Shown piece after piece: positions 8,395-16,533 of a DNA stretch of 19,010 nucleotides; position 1 is the first letter of the stretch; each line of letters opens with the position of its first letter. The position numbers and the translations under genes are program-made. The stretch comes from DASYRM01 sp036004405 (GTDB lineage Bacteria > Acidobacteriota > Vicinamibacteria > Vicinamibacterales > UBA2999), in NCBI GenBank assembly GCA_036004405.1, contig DASYRM010000150.1, positions 1-19,010 of the forward strand, given 5' to 3'. Under the pieces are notes generated by a model that searched no databases, had not been told where the DNA came from, and worked only from the letters and a program-made list of their open reading frames with translations.

Positions 8395-11343
8395 ATGAGA
8401 CCGTCATTGCGATTGTGCCTCGGCCTGACCTGCTGGCTTGCCGCACTCGGCCAGATCGCTCTCGCCCAGGAGAGCAGCTCGGAGCTGCGCGGGCGCGCGC
8501 TCGATTCTCAGGGCGCGTCCGTCTCCGGTGCCACGCTCACCATCACCAACCAGGCCACAGGTGTCTACCGCCAGACCACGACCGGGGATGACGGCGCGTA
8601 CTTCGTGACGGCGCTGGCACCCGGCACCTACACGCTGGTGGCCGAGTCGCCCGGATTCAAGAAGTACAGCCGCTCGGACATCAGGCTCGACCTCGGCCGC
8701 ACGACGACGCTCGATCTGCCGCTCGAAATCGGCGGCCTCACGGATACGGTGACCGTCAGCGCGGCCACGCCGCTGGTGGACGTCACCTCGAAACAGATCG
8801 GCGGCAACGTCACCAACCGCGAGGTCACCAGCCTGCCGTCGGTCAACGGCAACTTCGTCGGCATGGTGGCGCTGCTGCCCGGCATCGTCGCCAACATCAG
8901 CACCGAGTCGTTCGGCTCGGACGCCGTGAGCGCCAACGGCATGGACTCGCGCAACAACAACTTCCTGCTCGACGGCGCCAACAACAACGACGACGTCATC
9001 GGCCAGCGCGCCGGCGGACAGGCGCGGACGCCGATCGAAGCAATCGCCGAGTTCCAGGTCGTCACCAACCAGTACGACGCCGAGTTCGGCCGCACCACGG
9101 GCGCCATCATCAACGCCATCACCAAGTCGGGCAGCAACGACCTGCACGGGGTGGCGGCCGGGCTGTGGCAGGACGCCTCGATGACGCGGCGCGATTTCTT
9201 CGTGAATCAGAACGGGCTGAAGAAGCCAGACACCCAGATTCAGACCTATCGCGCCAATCTCGGCGGCCCCATCATCCGCGACAAGGCGCACGCGTTCTTC
9301 AACGTCGAGCGCGTCATGGTGAATCGCGCCAACAGCATCACCATCCCTTCGCACCCTGAGCTGAACGCCTCGCCGGTGACGAAGGATCGCGTCTGGAACT
9401 CGCTGCTGCGCGTCGATCATCAGCTCTCGCAAAACAACACGTGGACCGTGCGGTGGCTGCGCGAGGCGTCGCCGCAGCTCAATCAGATCGTGCCCTACCT
9501 GCCGCCGTTCGCGGGCGCCCAGAACCTGACGGCCTCGGCCAACGCCTCGCGGGAAGAGTCCGACGTCGACCAGACGGTGGTGGTCACCGCCAACACCGTA
9601 CTCTCGAACACGCGGCTCAACACCGTGCGCTTCAACTTCACGCGCGAAGACGTGGCCTTTGCGAACCCCGGATTCAACGGCAACGGCCAGGATCAGGCGG
9701 CCCTCGATCCGCAGCTCGTCTTCCTGACGTTCGTCGACCAGCAGAGCAACGTCGCCCAGGCGCGCGTCGACAACGCCTACCAGATCGACGACACGATGTC
9801 GTGGTTCATTGCCGGGCGCGGCGGCGAGCACGACGTGAAGTTCGGCGTGCAGTACGAGTACGTCGGGGCGCGGGCCACCGCGCAGGACAATCTGAACGGC
9901 ACGTTCTTCTTCCGATCCGATGCGCCGTTCAACGCCGCCAACCCGGCCACCTATCCCGAGCGGCTCCAGGTTCGCGTGCCCGGTGCGCTGAACTCGTACC
10001 AGAAAGCGCACTTCGGCTCGGCGTTCGCCCAGGACAAGTGGCGGCTCACGCCGCGCACCACCCTCAGCGTCGGGGTCCGCTACGACATCGAGGTGCAGCC
10101 GTTCAATGAGCGCGACAACCCGGCGTTCGCCGATCCGACGCACTATCCGGTCGACAAGAACAACTTCTCGCCCCGGCTGGGGCTCACCTACGACCTGAGC
10201 GGCAACGGACGCGCGGTGGCGCGCGGCGGCTACGGACGCTTCTACGACAAGACGCACTTCGAGCTGATCTCGGCGATTCTCACCGCCGGCGTCTTCTCGA
10301 ATTCGTTCAACGTCTTCTTCCCCACCAACAACGCCGACCCGGGACCGTCCACCGGCGCGTTGCCGCTCGACCCGATGCTGGCGGGCGGCCCGACCGTCAA
10401 CCGTGCCCTGCTGGCCCAGCTCTACCCGCCGGGCTCGCGCGTCAAGAACGGCGGCAACGTCACGCTGGACAACCCGGATCGCACCATCCCCTATTCGGAT
10501 CAGTTCACGGCGGGCTACGAGCGGCAGCTGGCGAGCGCGCTCTCGGTGAGCGCCGACTACGTCCACGCGCGGGCCCGGGATCAGCTGATGCTGCGAGACC
10601 TGAATCCCGGTCTGCGCGCCACGACCGCCCGCACGGCCACGTTGACACGCGTCAACAGCCCGGCGTTTGCCGCCGGCGTGTTCACCCCGGTCAACGACGG
10701 CGAGATCGACTACGACGCCCTCGAAGCGGCGCTCGTCAAGCGCTTCGCCTCCGGCTACTCGTTCCGCGTGTCGTACACGCTCGGCTCCTCGCGCGGCAAC
10801 ACGTCGGGACTCTTCATCCCGACCAGCCCGTTCCAGGTGCTCGACGATCTCAACCTGGGCCTCAACGAAGGGCCCACCAACTTCGACCGCCGTCACAACC
10901 TGGTCATCAGCGGACAGGCGCTGGTGCCGAAGACGACCGGGATGACCGTCGCGTGGATCGCGCGTGCGCTGTCGGGCACCCGCTTCAGCGTCGTCGACTC
11001 GACCACCGATCCCGACCGCAACGGGACCTTCGCCGAGCCGCTGCCGGCCGGCAGCTACACCAGCTCCACCGGGCGCAACCCGTACACGGCCAACGTCGAG
11101 AGCGAGCGCAACGGCGCCACCGGCCCCGGATTCTTCCAGCTCGATCTGCGGCTCGGATACCGGGTGCGGCCCGGTGCCGGCCGCTCGCTCGATCTCTTCG
11201 CCGACGTCTTCAACGTGACCAACCGGGCCAACTTCGACAACCCGATCGGCGATCGTCGGTCCACCGACTTCTTCAACCTGACCACACTCCGCGCCGGCGC
11301 GGTGCCCACGACGTTGCAGCTCGGAGTACGATTCGAATTCTGA
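8395..11343 (+). CDS. Oar-like TonB-dependent outer-membrane receptor
   Basis: A large outer-membrane beta-barrel of 982 aa in the Oar-like/TonB-dependent family common in Acidobacteriota; such proteins import large substrates or act at the cell surface, and the ligand here is unknown. The ATG at 8395 follows GGAGG by five bases, which makes it preferable to the GTG at 8383. A signal peptide (1-24) ends ALA before QESSS. A carboxypeptidase-regulatory-like beta-sandwich (about 29-112) carries GRALDSQGASVSGATLTITN, GAYFVTALAPGTYTL and SPGFKKY. The plug domain (about 117-235) has the asparagine-rich NGMDSRNNNFLLDGANNND and FQVVTNQYDAEFGRTTGA. The rest is barrel, closing in LQLGVRFEF with the terminal phenylalanine typical of outer-membrane proteins. 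No TonB box is evident. Its stop overlaps the start of the M28 peptidase gene. Confidence 0.94.
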   Translation: MRPSLRLCLGLTCWLAALGQIALAQESSSELRGRALDSQGASVSGATLTITNQATGVYRQTTTGDDGAYFVTALAPGTYTLVAESPGFKKYSRSDIRLDLGRTTTLDLPLEIGGLTDTVTVSAATPLVDVTSKQIGGNVTNREVTSLPSVNGNFVGMVALLPGIVANISTESFGSDAVSANGMDSRNNNFLLDGANNNDDVIGQRAGGQARTPIEAIAEFQVVTNQYDAEFGRTTGAIINAITKSGSNDLHGVAAGLWQDASMTRRDFFVNQNGLKKPDTQIQTYRANLGGPIIRDKAHAFFNVERVMVNRANSITIPSHPELNASPVTKDRVWNSLLRVDHQLSQNNTWTVRWLREASPQLNQIVPYLPPFAGAQNLTASANASREESDVDQTVVVTANTVLSNTRLNTVRFNFTREDVAFANPGFNGNGQDQAALDPQLVFLTFVDQQSNVAQARVDNAYQIDDTMSWFIAGRGGEHDVKFGVQYEYVGARATAQDNLNGTFFFRSDAPFNAANPATYPERLQVRVPGALNSYQKAHFGSAFAQDKWRLTPRTTLSVGVRYDIEVQPFNERDNPAFADPTHYPVDKNNFSPRLGLTYDLSGNGRAVARGGYGRFYDKTHFELISAILTAGVFSNSFNVFFPTNNADPGPSTGALPLDPMLAGGPTVNRALLAQLYPPGSRVKNGGNVTLDNPDRTIPYSDQFTAGYERQLASALSVSADYVHARARDQLMLRDLNPGLRATTARTATLTRVNSPAFAAGVFTPVNDGEIDYDALEAALVKRFASGYSFRVSYTLGSSRGNTSGLFIPTSPFQVLDDLNLGLNEGPTNFDRRHNLVISGQALVPKTTGMTVAWIARALSGTRFSVVDSTTDPDRNGTFAEPLPAGSYTSSTGRNPYTANVESERNGATGPGFFQLDLRLGYRVRPGAGRSLDLFADVFNVTNRANFDNPIGDRRSTDFFNLTTLRAGAVPTTLQLGVRFEF

Positions 11344-12698
11344 TGACGGTACGACAGGCCGCGCTGGCCGCGGCCCTCTGGACACTCGGGGCGTCCGTCG
11401 CCGGCGCGCAAGCGACACCGGCGGCGGATGTCGCCTCCGACCCCCGCATCACCACGCTCGTCGGGTCGATTTCAGAGCGCCGGCTCGAGGAGCTGTTGCG
11501 GACGCTCGTCGCCTTCGGGACGCGCAACACGCTGTCGGACGCCTCGTCGCCGACGCGCGGCATCGGCGCGGCGCGCCAGTGGATCTTCGACGAACTGCGG
11601 CGCACGAGCCCGCGGCTGCAGGTCAGCTTCGACGCGCACCGCCTCAAGAAGGGCGCGGGGAACGGCCGCGTCACCCGGAACGTGGAGCTGCGCAACGTCG
11701 TGGCGGTGCTGCCGGGGCGATCGCCGCGGCGCATCTACGTGAGCGGCCACTACGATTCGCTGAACCTCGGCGAGCCGGGCCAGATCGCGTTCAACCGCGG
11801 CGCCACCGCGCCGCCACCCGCCAAGCTCGATCCGAACGTGAACGCGCCCGGCGCCAACGACGACGGCAGCGGCACGGTGCTGGTGATGGAGCTGGCCCGG
11901 GTGTTCGCCGAGAGCGGGATCGACTTCGACGCCACGCTGGTCTTCATCACCGTCGCCGGCGAGGAACAGGGGCTGCTGGGCGCGCGCGCCCACGCACGCC
12001 AGGCCCGCGCCAGCAAGATTCCGGTGCAGGCGATCTTCAACAACGACATCGTGGGCGGGGCCGGCGGCGGCGACGGCGGCACCGACGGCGCCACGGTCCG
12101 CCTGTATTCGGAAGGTCCCGACGACTCCCCTTCCCGGGCGCTGGCGGTGTTCACCGCCCGCGTCGCGTCGCGCTACGTGCCATCCCATCAGGTACGCCTG
12201 CTGGCGCGGCGCGACCGTTTTTCGCGCGGCGGCGACCACACGGCCTGGAACCTCGAGGGGTTTCCCGCCGTCGGCTTCCGGGAATCGCGGGAGAACTACG
12301 CGCGCCAGCACGGCCCTGGCGACACGATCGACGGCGTCTCGTTCGCCTATCTCGGGCAGAACGCCCGCGTGAACGCCGCGGCGATGGCGGTGCTCGCGCT
12401 GGCGCCGCCGCCCCCGGTGATCACGAACCCGCGAGGACAGCCGACGATCGATCGCCGTCCGTCGGGGTACGACGCGCATCTGCGCTGGACGCCATCGCCG
12501 GGCGCGACCGGCTACCGCGTCGTGTGGCGCGAGGCGTGGGCGCAGGACTGGCAGCACGACGCCGTCGTGGGCACCGTCAGCGAGTGGACGCTTCCCAAGG
12601 CGAATATCGACGACTTCGTTTACGGCGTGGCCGCCATCGGACCCGGCGGACACGAGAGCACCGTGTCCGCGTACGTGCCACCGCCCCCGACGTATTGA
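11343..12698 (+). CDS. Secreted M28-family zinc metallopeptidase with C-terminal Fn3-like domain
   Basis: A predicted exported aminopeptidase-type M28 enzyme of 451 aa with two catalytic zinc ions. A signal peptide (about 1-23) ends AGAQA. All expected metal and catalytic positions are present: H136 and D138 in SGHYDS, D173/D174 in GANDDGSGT, the E207-E208 pair in AGEEQGLLG, D235 in FNNDIVGG and H299 in GGDHTAWN. From about 357 the chain becomes a beta-rich module, PPPVITNPRG to YVPPPPTY, with RWTPSPGATGYRVVWRE, resembling a fibronectin type III fold. The ATG at 11343 shares its A with the receptor's TGA (TGATG), implying translational coupling; a GGAG further upstream is too distant to be a good ribosome site. 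Substrate specificity is not visible. The TGA stop lies at the edge of a palindromic repeat shared with the convergent oxidase gene. Confidence 0.93.
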   Translation: MTVRQAALAAALWTLGASVAGAQATPAADVASDPRITTLVGSISERRLEELLRTLVAFGTRNTLSDASSPTRGIGAARQWIFDELRRTSPRLQVSFDAHRLKKGAGNGRVTRNVELRNVVAVLPGRSPRRIYVSGHYDSLNLGEPGQIAFNRGATAPPPAKLDPNVNAPGANDDGSGTVLVMELARVFAESGIDFDATLVFITVAGEEQGLLGARAHARQARASKIPVQAIFNNDIVGGAGGGDGGTDGATVRLYSEGPDDSPSRALAVFTARVASRYVPSHQVRLLARRDRFSRGGDHTAWNLEGFPAVGFRESRENYARQHGPGDTIDGVSFAYLGQNARVNAAAMAVLALAPPPPVITNPRGQPTIDRRPSGYDAHLRWTPSPGATGYRVVWREAWAQDWQHDAVVGTVSEWTLPKANIDDFVYGVAAIGPGGHESTVSAYVPPPPTY

Positions 12699-12725
12699 CG
12701 GGCCGCCTGAAGGCGGCCCCTACGA
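12696..12725 (-). repeat. Palindromic 3'-end repeat, copy 3 (shared by two convergent genes)
   Basis: GGGCCGCCT (12700-12708) and AGGCGGCCC (12711-12719) form a perfect 9-bp stem. The minus-strand edge TCGTAGGGGC supplies the TAG stop of the oxidase gene (12722-12720), and the other edge TGACGGGCC supplies the TGA stop of the M28 gene (12696-12698). The intergenic region is only 21 bases and consists entirely of this element, so it could serve as a bidirectional 3'-end structure. Confidence 0.88.
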
Positions 12726-14108
12726 CTGTTCTGGAAAGATCTTTCCGGGATTGAGGATGCCGGCCGGGTCGAAGGCCTTCTTCACCCGCTGCATCAGCGC
12801 AATCTCGTCGGGCGAGAGCTCGATGCTCAGATACGGCGCCTTGGCGAAGCCGATCCCGTGCTCGCCGCTGATCGACCCTTCGAGCGCCACCACGCGCGTG
12901 AAGAGCTCGCGCTCGGCGACTTTGGCGCGCGCCATCTCCGCGGCATCGCCCGGCTGAAGCATCAGGTTCACGTGGATGTTGCCGTCGCCGGCGTGCCCGA
13001 AGCAGGCGATGCGCAGGCCGTGCGCCGCCTTCAGTCGCGCCACTTCATCGAACAGTTCCGGCACCCGCCCGCGCGGCACCACTACGTCGTGGTTGATCTT
13101 GATGAGCCCGGTCGCGCGCAGGGCCAGAGAAAGCTGACGCCGCACGGCCCACAGCGCCTCGCGCTCTTCGTCGTTGGCCGCCCGTGTCACCGCTATAGCG
13201 CCCGACGCCGCCAGGGCCGACGACGCGCGGTCGATTTCGTCCTCGACCGCGGCAGGCACGCCATCGGCCTCGACGATGAGCAGCGCCGACGCGCCTGGCG
13301 CAACCGGGTGCCCAACGTGCGCTTCCACCGCCCGCAGCGAATCGCCGTCGATCAGCTCGACCGCCGCGGGAATCACGCCCAGTCGCACGAGCGCGGTCAC
13401 GCCGTTGACGGCGCTGCGGATATCGCCGAACGTCGCCATCGCGGTGGCGCGGGCGGGCGGATACGGGAGCAGCCGCAGGGTGATGCGGGTGACGATGGCG
13501 AGCGTGCCCTCCGAACCGACCAGCAGCTGGGTCAGGTCGTAGCCGACCACGTTCTTCACCGCCTTGGACCCGGTGTGGATGATCTCGCCGGTCGGCAGCA
13601 CCGCTTCGAGCGCCAGTACATAGCGTTTCGTGGTGCCGTACTTGAAGGCCCGCGGTCCGCCGGCGCACTCGGCGACGTTCCCGCCGATCGACGACGACTC
13701 GAGGCTGGCCGGATCCGGCGGGTAGTACAGCCCGCGGGCCTCGACGGCGCGCTGCAGGTCGCCGGTGATGACGGCGGGCTCGACGACGACGGTCAGGTTG
13801 ACCTCGTCGATCTCGAGAATGCGATTCAGGCGCTCGACGGAGAGCACCACGCCGCCGTGGGTCGGCACCGCGCCCCCGGTGTAGCCGGTGCCGGCGCCGC
13901 GCACGACCAGCGGCACGCGATGCTGCTGGCAGAGACGCGCGACGGCGGCCACCTGCGCGGTGTCGGCGGGACGCACGACCACGTCGGGCGCGTGGCCGCG
14001 GCCCAGCGCATCGGCCGCGTAGGCGTCCAGCGTGGCGGAATCGTCGGAAACGCCGGAGGCGCCGAGCGCCCCGCGGAGCGCGTCGACGAATCCGGAAGGC
14101 AGAGGCAT
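12720..14108 (-). CDS. FAD-linked oxidase, GlcD/D-lactate dehydrogenase-like
   Basis: A flavoprotein oxidoreductase of 462 aa in the VAO/PCMH FAD-binding_4 superfamily with an FAD-oxidase_C domain, closest in style to glycolate oxidase GlcD and D-2-hydroxyacid dehydrogenases. The FAD-binding half shows PLVVRGAGTGYTGGAVP (66-82) and DPASLESSSIGGNVAECAGG (132-151). The C-terminal half carries the metal and substrate motif CFGHAGDGNIHVN (369-381), SGEHGIG (414-420) and the closing FDPAGILNPGK. The substrate is most likely a D-2-hydroxy acid such as glycolate or D-lactate, but no GlcE or GlcF partner is in the window, so I give no gene symbol. It follows the aminotransferase by 40 bases. The ATG at 14108 has only a distant GGGCGG upstream. 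The TAG stop is donated by a palindromic repeat. Confidence 0.92.
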   Translation of the reverse strand: MPLPSGFVDALRGALGASGVSDDSATLDAYAADALGRGHAPDVVVRPADTAQVAAVARLCQQHRVPLVVRGAGTGYTGGAVPTHGGVVLSVERLNRILEIDEVNLTVVVEPAVITGDLQRAVEARGLYYPPDPASLESSSIGGNVAECAGGPRAFKYGTTKRYVLALEAVLPTGEIIHTGSKAVKNVVGYDLTQLLVGSEGTLAIVTRITLRLLPYPPARATAMATFGDIRSAVNGVTALVRLGVIPAAVELIDGDSLRAVEAHVGHPVAPGASALLIVEADGVPAAVEDEIDRASSALAASGAIAVTRAANDEEREALWAVRRQLSLALRATGLIKINHDVVVPRGRVPELFDEVARLKAAHGLRIACFGHAGDGNIHVNLMLQPGDAAEMARAKVAERELFTRVVALEGSISGEHGIGFAKAPYLSIELSPDEIALMQRVKKAFDPAGILNPGKIFPEQS

Positions 14109-14118
14109 GGCTGTGTCG

Positions 14119-14159
14119 CCGCCCTAACGGACGGCGTCTCCTGCCGCCCTATCGGGCGG
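14119..14159 (-). repeat. Two similar hairpins in tandem at the aminotransferase/oxidase junction
   Basis: On the plus strand CCGCCC-TATC-GGGCGG (14144-14159) is a perfect 6-bp hairpin and CCGCCC-TAAC-GGACGG (14119-14134) a near copy with one mismatch, 9 bases apart. The loop of the first contains most of the aminotransferase TAG stop. Neither is followed by a U-tract. They fill most of the 40-base gap before the oxidase start. Confidence 0.6.
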
Positions 14160-15342
14160 TGGCGTGCTGCAGCGACTCGGCGAAGCGGAGAATGCGCGTG
14201 GCCCCCTCGCGCAGCTGCTCCATCGAGGTCGCATACGAGATGCGCAGGTAGCCCGGCGCGTCGAACGCCTCACCGGGCGTCACGACCACGTGCTCCTTCT
14301 CGAGCAGCGCCTGCGCGAAATCGGTGGAGGTCGTACCCGGCGCCAGCAGGCCGCTGATGTTCGGGAACAGATAGAACGCGCCCTTCGGCTTGACGCACTG
14401 GATGCCCGGGTGCGCGGTCAGCCACGCATGGATGTTGTCGCGCCGCTCGCGGTACTCGTCGAGCATGGCCGTCACCGCGTCCTGCGACCCGCTGACGGCG
14501 GCCAGCACCGCCTTCTGCGTGATCGACGAGATGTTGGACGTCGACTGCCCCTGGATGATGTTGAAGACCGAGGTCAGCTCCTTGGGCGCAATCGTCCAGC
14601 CCGCGCGCCAGCCGGTCATCGCGTAGCTCTTCGACGCCGACCCGCACAGCACGGTCTTTGCGCGGTTCCGGTCGAACAGCGTCTTCGGCAGGTTGTGCGG
14701 CACGGTCTCGTAGATCAGCTGCTCGTAGCAGAGATCCACGATCGTCCAGATCCCGCGCTTCGCGGCCTCGTCGGCAATCGTCGCGACGACACTCTCCTCG
14801 ATGAGCGCGCCGGTGGGATTGCTCGGCGAGTTGAGGATGATGGCCTTCGTCTTCGGCGTGATCTTGCCGAGGATCGCCTCGGCGGACACTCGGAAGCCGT
14901 CTTCGGAGCCGGTCTGCACGATGACCGGCACCGCGCCTACGAGCTTCACCTGCTCGGGAATCGTCGGCCAGTACGGCGCGTGCGTGATCACCTCGTCGCC
15001 GGGGTTGTAGAGCGCGAGCGCCGTGTTGAAGAGCGCCTGCTTGCCGCCGACCGTGAGGAGCACCTCGGCCGCGGTGATGTCCACGCCGTAGTCACGCGTG
15101 TAGCGCGCGCAGATCGCCTCGCGCAGCTCGGGAATGCCTGCCGCCGCCGTGTAGCGCGTGAAGTTGGCGTCGATGGCCGCCTTGGCCGCCGCTTTCACGT
15201 GCTCGGGGGTCGGAAAGTCCGGCTCGCCGGCGCTGAAATCCACCACGCTGTGCCCCGCCCGGCGGAGCCGTTCGGCCTCGGCCGCCACCTTGAGCGTGGC
15301 CGACACCTGCACCGATGACATACGGTCTGCGAACATACCCAT
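14149..15342 (-). CDS. Class I/II pyridoxal-phosphate aminotransferase, AspC-like
   Basis: A cytosolic PLP enzyme of 397 aa, probably an aspartate (or aspartate/prephenate) aminotransferase of the Ib type that exchanges an amino group between glutamate and oxaloacetate or a related keto acid. Visible features are SAGEPDFPTP (37-46), YTAAAGIPELREAI (64-77), NSPSNPTG (171-178), VDLCYE with PLP-contact D203 and Y206, the Schiff-base lysine K238 in SASKSYAMTGWRAGW, and YLRISYATS near the C-terminus with the carboxylate-binding arginine. The ATG at 15342 follows GGAAGG by six bases, so it is chosen over the in-frame ATGs at 15336 and 15321. It lies 55 bases after coaD, with a palindromic repeat between them. 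Aromatic or alanine specificity cannot be excluded from sequence alone. Confidence 0.93.
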   Translation of the reverse strand: MGMFADRMSSVQVSATLKVAAEAERLRRAGHSVVDFSAGEPDFPTPEHVKAAAKAAIDANFTRYTAAAGIPELREAICARYTRDYGVDITAAEVLLTVGGKQALFNTALALYNPGDEVITHAPYWPTIPEQVKLVGAVPVIVQTGSEDGFRVSAEAILGKITPKTKAIILNSPSNPTGALIEESVVATIADEAAKRGIWTIVDLCYEQLIYETVPHNLPKTLFDRNRAKTVLCGSASKSYAMTGWRAGWTIAPKELTSVFNIIQGQSTSNISSITQKAVLAAVSGSQDAVTAMLDEYRERRDNIHAWLTAHPGIQCVKPKGAFYLFPNISGLLAPGTTSTDFAQALLEKEHVVVTPGEAFDAPGYLRISYATSMEQLREGATRILRFAESLQHATAR

Positions 15343-15364
15343 CTGAAACCTTCCTTGTCCCTCC

Positions 15365-15391
15365 AGGCGAACCTCAAGGTTCGCCTCTACG
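15365..15391 (-). repeat. Palindromic 3'-end repeat, copy 4 (after coaD)
   Basis: AGGCGAACCT (15365-15374) and AGGTTCGCCT (15377-15386) make a perfect 10-bp stem with a two-base centre. On the minus strand it begins CGTAGAGGC, close to the family edge CGTAGGGGC. It starts six bases past the coaD TAA, so here the stop codon is outside the element. The arm sequence differs from the other copies while pairing is intact, showing compensatory change. Confidence 0.82.
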
Positions 15392-15397
15392 TGCGCG

Positions 15398-15907
15398 TTA
15401 CTTCTTGACCGATTTCTTTTCGTGCATCGCCTTCTCGACCGCCGACGGCACCAGGCCGCGCACGTCGCCGCCGAGGCTGAACACTTCCTTGATCAGGCGC
15501 GAGCTCAGGTACGTGTACTGCTCGGCCGGCATCATGAACACCGTCTCGAGCGTCGGCTCGAGGTGGCGGTTCATGAGCGCCATCTGAAACTCATACTCGA
15601 AATCCGAGACGGCGCGAATACCCCGAACGATGGCGCTCGCCCGCCGGCGCCGCGCATACGCCACCAGCAGGCCGTCGAAGCTCTCGACTTCGATATTGGG
15701 GTACTCGCGGAACACCTCGCGGATGATGCCGATGCGCTCGTCGGGCGAGAACAGCGGCTGCTTGTCCGGATTCACCAGCACCGCCACCACGATGCGCTCG
15801 AACAGGTGCGCGCTGCGCAGGATGATGTCGACGTGCCCGTTGGTCAGCGGATCGAACGACCCGGGAAAGATCGCCAGGCGGCCGGCAGGCGGTTCGGCAG
15901 GACTCAT
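15398..15907 (-). CDS. coaD: Phosphopantetheine adenylyltransferase
   Basis: This enzyme transfers an adenylyl group from ATP to 4'-phosphopantetheine to give dephospho-CoA, the penultimate step of coenzyme A synthesis. From the ATG at 15907 the protein is 169 aa, normal for CoaD (about 160). The nucleotidyltransferase signature GSFDPLTNGH (16-25) holds the T/HxGH motif. Further conserved stretches are VNPDKQPLFSPDERI, DGLLVAYAR, AIVRGIRAVSDFEYEFQMALMN (92-113) and YTYLSSRLIKEV (131-142). The start codon overlaps the rsmD stop as ATGA, a strong coupling signal, which rejects the much longer open frame reaching 16396. The lysine-rich tail ends KKSVKK. Confidence 0.97.
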   Translation of the reverse strand: MSPAEPPAGRLAIFPGSFDPLTNGHVDIILRSAHLFERIVVAVLVNPDKQPLFSPDERIGIIREVFREYPNIEVESFDGLLVAYARRRRASAIVRGIRAVSDFEYEFQMALMNRHLEPTLETVFMMPAEQYTYLSSRLIKEVFSLGGDVRGLVPSAVEKAMHEKKSVKK

Positions 15908-16446
15908 CCTGATCTCCGATAAAACGTCAGCGTGCTGTCCCCCGCCCGCAGGTCGCGCACGCGTTCGAGCGACGCCACGTCGTCCGACTCGCACCGCGTC
16001 GCCCGCTCCAGCACCAGCACCCCGTGCTCGGACAGGCAACCGGCGGCCGCATCGAGGGCGTCGCGGAGCTGCGGCAGCGAGTACGGCGGATCGAGCAGGA
16101 TCAGGTCGAAGCGCGGGCCGTGAGCGAGGCGCCTCAACCAGTCCACGGCGTCCCCGACGTGAATAGTATAGTCCGCCTCCACGTTCCAGGCGGCCGCCGT
16201 GCGGGCAATCGCGTCGGTGGCGCGCCGGTCGGCATCGACGAACACGACGTGCGCGGCGCCGCGGCTGAGCGCCTCGAAGCCGACGGCGCCCGTCCCCGCA
16301 AACACGTCGAGCACCCGCGCCCCCTCCACGTGAGGCGCCAGCACGTTGAAGAGCGTTTCGCGCAGCCGGTCCGATGTCGGCCGCAATCCCTCCCACGACG
16401 GCGACGCAATCCGCCGCCCCTTCAACCGCCCGGCGATGATTCGCAC
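15904..16446 (-). CDS. rsmD: 16S rRNA (guanine966-N2)-methyltransferase
   Basis: RsmD methylates G966 of 16S rRNA in the small ribosomal subunit, using S-adenosylmethionine. The GTG at 16446 gives 180 aa beginning MRIIAGRLKGRRI, exactly as the family starts; upstream in-frame sequence to 16977 lies opposite recG or in repeats and is rejected. Motifs present: RPTSDRLRETLFN (22-34), SAM-binding VLDVFAGTGAVGFEALSRGA (45-64), VFVDAD (68-73) and the catalytic DPPY (119-122). The N-terminal RGAAHV stretch and FYRR at the end are typical. The start codon lies only two bases beyond composite repeat copy 2, so any ribosome contact must be with repeat sequence. It overlaps coaD by four bases. Confidence 0.96.
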   Translation of the reverse strand: MRIIAGRLKGRRIASPSWEGLRPTSDRLRETLFNVLAPHVEGARVLDVFAGTGAVGFEALSRGAAHVVFVDADRRATDAIARTAAAWNVEADYTIHVGDAVDWLRRLAHGPRFDLILLDPPYSLPQLRDALDAAAGCLSEHGVLVLERATRCESDDVASLERVRDLRAGDSTLTFYRRSG

Positions 16447-16448
16447 AG

Positions 16449-16533
16449 CTAGCGAGGCTCCGCCTCGACGCGACGAACCCGCAGGCTCCGCCTCGCTAGG
16501 GCAGTGTCTGCTTTGCCCGCCCTCCGGGCGGGC
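16449..16533 (+). repeat. Composite palindromic repeat element, copy 2
   Basis: CTAGCGAGGC (16449-16458) and GCCTCGCTAG (16490-16499) are a perfect 10-bp inverted repeat; within it AGGCTCCGCCTCG occurs twice directly (16455-16467 and 16483-16495). After a linker containing CAGTGTCTG comes a GCCCGCCCTCCGGGCGGGC hairpin (16515-16533) that differs by one base from the same module of copy 1. The 139-base recG-rsmD gap (16447-16585) is filled by this element and the 13-bp inverted repeat. Confidence 0.82.

Noticed and set aside
8404..11418. A 1004-codon open frame antisense to the receptor gene
   Set aside because: It lies opposite a clearly conserved TonB-dependent receptor, is full of Arg, Val, His and Gly as expected of a mirror frame in GC-rich DNA, and shows no recognisable domain or signal.
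15908..16396. Extension of coaD upstream through rsmD
   Set aside because: The frame overlaps all of rsmD in another phase; the ATGA overlap and the family N-terminus fix the coaD start at 15907.
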